Source: Acidimicrobiia bacterium
GTDB lineage: Bacteria; Actinomycetota; Acidimicrobiia; Acidimicrobiales; CAIXPF01
Length of the DNA stretch: 64,000 nucleotides
Reading direction: 5' to 3'
Assembly (NCBI GenBank): GCA_947476745.1
Contig: CANJRG010000005.1
Span: 118,350-182,349 of the forward strand
The translations under genes and the position numbers were made by a program. The notes beneath the pieces are model-generated. The model was given only the letters and a program-made list of their open reading frames with translations, was not told the DNA's origin and ran no database searches. Numbering within the stretch: position 1 is the stretch's first letter; every line of letters starts with the position of its first letter. Shown here in pieces: positions 59,226 to 64,000 of the stretch.

Positions 59226-61661
59226 ATGCTGTCCTGTTACCGCATCCTTGACCTGACAGACGAGCGGGGCGACGCAGCCGGCTTCCTGTTGGCGCAGCTC
59301 GGGGCCGAGGTCATCGCCGTCGAACCCCCGGCCGGCCAGACCCGGCGCCACGTCGGGCCCTTCGCCGAGGGCGTCGCCGGGGTGGACCGTGCACTGGGCC
59401 ACTGGGCCTACAACCGTGGCAAGGCCTCGGTCGTGCTCGACGACCCGCAGCAACTGGCGGTCCTGGCCGCGGGCGCCGACGTGTTGATCGAGTGCGGCGC
59501 CTTCCCCGTGGACCTCGACGAACTGCGACGGCGCAACCCGAGCCTGATCACGGTGTCGCTCACCCCCTTCGGCGGCGACGGGCCAAAGGCCGACTGGGTG
59601 GCCACCGACCTCACCCTCGACGCCGCCAGCGGGCGCCTGGCCATCACCGGGGACACCGACCGACCGCCGGTGCGCATCAGCGCCCCGCAGGTGTGGGTCA
59701 ACGCCGCAGCGGAGGCCGCGGCCGGCACCGTCTGCGCCCTGTACGAACGCGGTCGTTCCGGCCTCGGCCAGCATCTCGACGTGTCGGCGCAGGAGGCCAT
59801 GATCCTGACCACCCAGAGCTGGACCGGCCCGGCACTGGTCGACTGGCCCTCGGTGATCCGCGTCGCCGGCGGCGCGGTGCTGCTCGGCTGCCGCTTCCGA
59901 TTCGTGTACGCCGCGCTCGACGGTCACATCACCTTCGGCATCCTGCCCGGTTCGATGACCGGCCCCTTCGTCAACCGGCTGCTGGCGGTGATGGCCGAGC
60001 TCGGCGAGTGCCCGGTCGAACTTGCGGCGGAGAACTGGGTTGACCTCGTGACCCGCTACGAGGTTGCCGTACTTGCCGATATTGTGAGCGCCACCTGCGA
60101 GACGGTGGATGCCTTCGTGTCCAAGCGCACCAAGAGCGAGCTGTTCGCCCTGTCGCTCGAACGCCACCTGCTGGTCATGCCCCTGGCCACTCCGGGCGAC
60201 GTGATGGCCTCACCGCAGCTGGCCGCCCGGGGCTTCTGGGACGAGATGAGCGGGGCCGAGCTGGGCCTGTCGGACCCGGCGCGCACCGTGCGGTTCCCCG
60301 GCCCGTTCGCCCAGGTCGCCGACGCCCCGTTGCGGCGGCTCGGGCCACCACCCCAACTGGGCCGACACACCGAGACCGTCCTGGCCTCAGCGGCCACCCG
60401 GCATCCGTCGACGGGCGTCCCCGCCGGCGGGCCGAGCCCGGTCCCCACCGGGGCCGACCCGACCCGGCCGGCACTCGACGGTATCCGGGTCATCGACCTG
60501 ACCTGGGTCTACGCCGGACCCTTCGCCACCCGCTGGCTGGCCTACGAGGGCGCACAGGTCATGCGCATCGAGTCGACCACCCGGCCCGACCAGGTGCGCG
60601 GCGCGGGCCAGCCCTTCGATCGCCAGGGTGGCCCCGAGGACTCGCTGCAGTGGCACAACGTCAACGCGGACAAGCAGAGCCTGCAGCTCAACCTCGCGGT
60701 CGCCGAGGCCCGTCAGGTCGTTCTCGACCTCGCCCGCCGCAGCGACGTGCTGGTGGAGAGCTTCGCGCCGGGTGTACTGCGCCGTATGGGACTCGGCCCT
60801 GACGAACTGCATGCAGTCAACGACCAGTTGATCTACGTGTCGACCGCCCTGTTCGGCCAAACCGGGCCGCTGTCGAAGGTGCCGGGTTTCGGCAACATGG
60901 GAGCAGCCGCCGGGGGTTTCTACGCGCTCACCGGCTGGCCCGACCGCCTGCCGGCCGGGCCCTACCTTGCCTATACCGACGCCACCTCCCCTCGTTTCAC
61001 GGTGGCCGCGATCGTGGCCGCTCTGGACTGGCGGCGGCGCAGCGGCCGGGGCACCACCATCGATTTCTCGCAGATCGAGGGCGGGGTCCACTTCCTCAGC
61101 CCGGCGCTGCTGGCCTACGAGCTCAACGGCGAGAACCTCACCCGGCTGGGAAACGCCGACCCGCACTTCGTACCGCACGGTATCTACCCCGCGCGGGGTG
61201 AGGACCGCTGGGTCGCCCTGGCCTGTCGCCACGACGAGGACTGGCGACAGCTGTGCAGCTGGTGGGGACGCACCGACCTGGCCGAGCTCGACACGGCCCA
61301 ACGACGCTCCCGCGCCGCCGAACTCGACGAGCTGCTCGCCGCCTGGACCGCGGCCTGGGAGCCCGAACAGTTCCAACTCGAGGGCCAGGCCCGCCGCTTG
61401 CCGGTGCACCAGGTGCAGAACAGCCCCGAGATGATCGCCGACCCCCAACTGCAGCACCGGGGCCACTACACCCGGGTTCCCCACTCGGTGTACGGCTGGA
61501 GCTGGGCCGAACGGTTCGGCGTGCGCTCGTCTCGAACCGGGCGAGCCCCCCGCCGGGCCGGGCCCTGCTGGGGCGAGCACAACGACGAGATACTGCGCGG
61601 CGTGTTGGGCTACGACGACGACCAGATCGTCAACCTCGCCGTCGCCGGCGGACTCGACTGA
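59226..61661 (+). CDS. Tandem CaiB/BaiF (family III) CoA-transferase
   Basis: An 811-residue protein made of two family III domains: domain 1 (about 1-395) with YRILDLTDERGDAAGFLLAQLGAEV, and domain 2 (about 416-811) with GIRVIDLTWVYAGPFATRWLAYEGA. Domain 2 keeps the catalytic aspartate at Asp585 (LAYTDATSPRF). In domain 1 the matching place in APQVWVNAAAEAA is Trp157, so this half is probably inactive. The enzyme should move CoA between carboxylic acids. GGAGG is 5 bases before ATG 59226. Acceptor unknown. Confidence 0.9.
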   Translation: MLSCYRILDLTDERGDAAGFLLAQLGAEVIAVEPPAGQTRRHVGPFAEGVAGVDRALGHWAYNRGKASVVLDDPQQLAVLAAGADVLIECGAFPVDLDELRRRNPSLITVSLTPFGGDGPKADWVATDLTLDAASGRLAITGDTDRPPVRISAPQVWVNAAAEAAAGTVCALYERGRSGLGQHLDVSAQEAMILTTQSWTGPALVDWPSVIRVAGGAVLLGCRFRFVYAALDGHITFGILPGSMTGPFVNRLLAVMAELGECPVELAAENWVDLVTRYEVAVLADIVSATCETVDAFVSKRTKSELFALSLERHLLVMPLATPGDVMASPQLAARGFWDEMSGAELGLSDPARTVRFPGPFAQVADAPLRRLGPPPQLGRHTETVLASAATRHPSTGVPAGGPSPVPTGADPTRPALDGIRVIDLTWVYAGPFATRWLAYEGAQVMRIESTTRPDQVRGAGQPFDRQGGPEDSLQWHNVNADKQSLQLNLAVAEARQVVLDLARRSDVLVESFAPGVLRRMGLGPDELHAVNDQLIYVSTALFGQTGPLSKVPGFGNMGAAAGGFYALTGWPDRLPAGPYLAYTDATSPRFTVAAIVAALDWRRRSGRGTTIDFSQIEGGVHFLSPALLAYELNGENLTRLGNADPHFVPHGIYPARGEDRWVALACRHDEDWRQLCSWWGRTDLAELDTAQRRSRAAELDELLAAWTAAWEPEQFQLEGQARRLPVHQVQNSPEMIADPQLQHRGHYTRVPHSVYGWSWAERFGVRSSRTGRAPRRAGPCWGEHNDEILRGVLGYDDDQIVNLAVAGGLD

Positions 61662-61741
61662 CCGGACCAACCCCGCCGGGCCAGCCAGGTCGGTCAGCCG
61701 GGACCGCGGCGCGGCACCGGGCCGGTGTGGGAGATTGGGCC

Positions 61742-62593
61742 ATGGCCGTCATCGATGCCCAGGTCCACGTCTACGAACGCAACCACCCCGGTCGCCCTTG
61801 GGCCGGCGACCTCCACGGCCCCGCAGAGGTCACCGGTGCGGACATGGTGGCCGCGCTCGACCGCGTCGGCGTCGACGGTGCCCTGCTGGTGTCCGCCTGG
61901 TCGATGTACCGCTTCGACCCCAGCTACGCCGTCGAGGTCCACGCCGCCCACCCGGATCGTTTCGCGATGGTGGCGCCGATGGACCCCCGACGCGACGACG
62001 TGGTCGAGCAGGTCGAGCAGTGGGCAACCCGGCCGGGGGCGGTGGGGGTTCGGCTGCTGTTCTGGAGCTCGGCCTCCGACGACATCGACCATCCCAACGT
62101 CGGACGGGTCCTCGACGCCGCAGCCCGTCACGACCTGCCGGTTTGCACCCTGGCCTGGGGCAAACTCGACCGCATCGCCCAACTCGCCGCGGCCCATCCC
62201 TCCACGCAGCTGGTCATCGACCATCTCGGCCTCCGTCAGCCGTTCGAGCGACCGGTTCCCGCCGATGGCTTCGCCGATCTACCTGCCCTACTGGCCTTGG
62301 CCCGCCACCCCAACGTGGCGGTGAAGATCACCGGTGCCGCCACGCTGTCGCAACGGCCCTACCCCTTCGAGGACCTGTGGGACCCGCTCGGCCGGATCTT
62401 CGACGCCTTCGGCATCGACCGGTGCATGTGGGGAACCGACTGGACCCGGGCGGTCGAGCTGGTCACCTACGACGAGGCCGTAGCGGCGTTCGGCGAGACC
62501 GACCGGATCGGTCCGGCCGAACGCGACGCGCTGATGGGGGGCACGCTCAGCCGGATCTTCCGCTGGAGCCCTACGGGTACCGCAGCCCGCTGA
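61742..62593 (+). CDS. Amidohydrolase family 2 (TIM-barrel) protein
   Basis: A 283-residue metal-dependent hydrolase or decarboxylase. The N-terminal metal motif reads VIDAQVHVYERN, with glutamine in place of the first HxH histidine; LVIDHLGLRQPF and MWGTDWTRAVELVTYDEAV carry other ligands. VGVRLLFWSS lies in the middle. The family covers lactonases, decarboxylases and hydrolases. It lies between the CoA-transferase and carboxylase, so a lactone or carboxylate intermediate is possible. Confidence 0.87.
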   Translation: MAVIDAQVHVYERNHPGRPWAGDLHGPAEVTGADMVAALDRVGVDGALLVSAWSMYRFDPSYAVEVHAAHPDRFAMVAPMDPRRDDVVEQVEQWATRPGAVGVRLLFWSSASDDIDHPNVGRVLDAAARHDLPVCTLAWGKLDRIAQLAAAHPSTQLVIDHLGLRQPFERPVPADGFADLPALLALARHPNVAVKITGAATLSQRPYPFEDLWDPLGRIFDAFGIDRCMWGTDWTRAVELVTYDEAVAAFGETDRIGPAERDALMGGTLSRIFRWSPTGTAAR

Positions 62594-62633
62594 CCTGCCG
62601 GGCCCGACCTGCCGGGCCCGACCTGCCGGGCCC
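62592..62633. repeat. Three tandem copies of a 14-bp repeat
   Basis: GACCTGCCGGGCCC is repeated three times exactly, beginning within the stop codon of the amidohydrolase gene. The palindromic GGGCCC inside each unit may help slippage. Confidence 0.9.
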
Positions 62634-62765
62634 GACCGACGCCCGGCCGGCGGTCCGCCCGCCCAGGACGATGGGTCGATCCCGGGCGCTCCGATCCGAT
62701 AGAACCTCCTCGGGAGCGGGCCGCCGGCAGGCCGTCCGCCAAACCGAACGGGGAGATGGCTCATC

Positions 62766-64000
<1,235 letters not shown>

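Overview
The window is GC-rich by inspection, gene-dense, and full of start/stop overlaps of the ATGA, GTGA and TGATG kind. Gene content points to a high-GC aerobic actinobacterium: a mycothiol-type glycosyltransferase, Rex with a heme operon, many F420-type luciferase-like oxidoreductases, an RsiG-like protein and MoaD/SurE/YbjN house genes. The cytochrome bc layout (split b6-like cytochrome b) is unlike Mycobacterium or Streptomyces and suggests a deep lineage such as Acidimicrobiia. That taxonomic placement is inference.

Region 1 (1-15534, minus strand) is one long respiratory operon read right to left: a 175-aa membrane protein, a 2x[4Fe-4S] ferredoxin, a two-gene cytochrome b, a Rieske protein, a diheme cytochrome c, an unrecognised membrane protein, then nuoA to nuoJ (nuoJ cut by the window edge). 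It carries electrons from NADH through menaquinone to cytochrome c. Divergently, 15871-17983 encodes a monoheme membrane cytochrome c and a geranylgeranyl-reductase-type flavoprotein that may saturate menaquinone.

Region 2 (18115-30530) holds a cupin, a zinc alcohol dehydrogenase, and a rex-hemA-hemC-hemD-HAD-hemB-hemL operon with an 18-bp Rex operator just upstream of rex. Then come a SAM-hydroxide adenosyltransferase with a 29-codon membrane mini-gene, proC, a metallo-beta-lactamase-fold hydrolase and a DksA/TraR-like protein lacking its zinc cysteines.

Region 3 (30820-44222) is housekeeping and regulation: YbjN, an MshA-like glycosyltransferase, an XRE regulator, an RsiG-type c-di-GMP-responsive anti-sigma factor, a CdsA-like membrane protein, MoaD-like protein, a histidine phosphatase, a YgjP-type metalloprotein, an RmlD-like reductase, a divergent ProA, a UbiB-type kinase, a C4 DksA/TraR protein, tRNA-Lys(TTT), a tandem carboxymuconolactone decarboxylase-like protein, SurE, a phytanoyl-CoA dioxygenase-like protein and a hotdog thioesterase.

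Region 4 (44353-64000) looks catabolic: a branched-chain-type binding lipoprotein, cytochrome P450, FAD monooxygenase, four luciferase-like oxidoreductases, a fused indolepyruvate:ferredoxin oxidoreductase, SDR, MFS transporter, tandem CaiB/BaiF CoA-transferase, amidohydrolase and the start of a biotin carboxylase. Together these suggest oxidation, CoA activation and carboxylation of an organic acid or xenobiotic; the substrate cannot be read from sequence.

No rRNA, CRISPR array, prophage, transposase or integrase was seen. The strongest observations for follow-up are the RsiG motif pair, a shared IPxxLxxR segment linking two respiratory subunits, the b6-type cytochrome b with a conserved heme-ci cysteine, the Rex operator, the shortened methylase domain on HemD, and short tandem repeats sitting at gene 3' ends.
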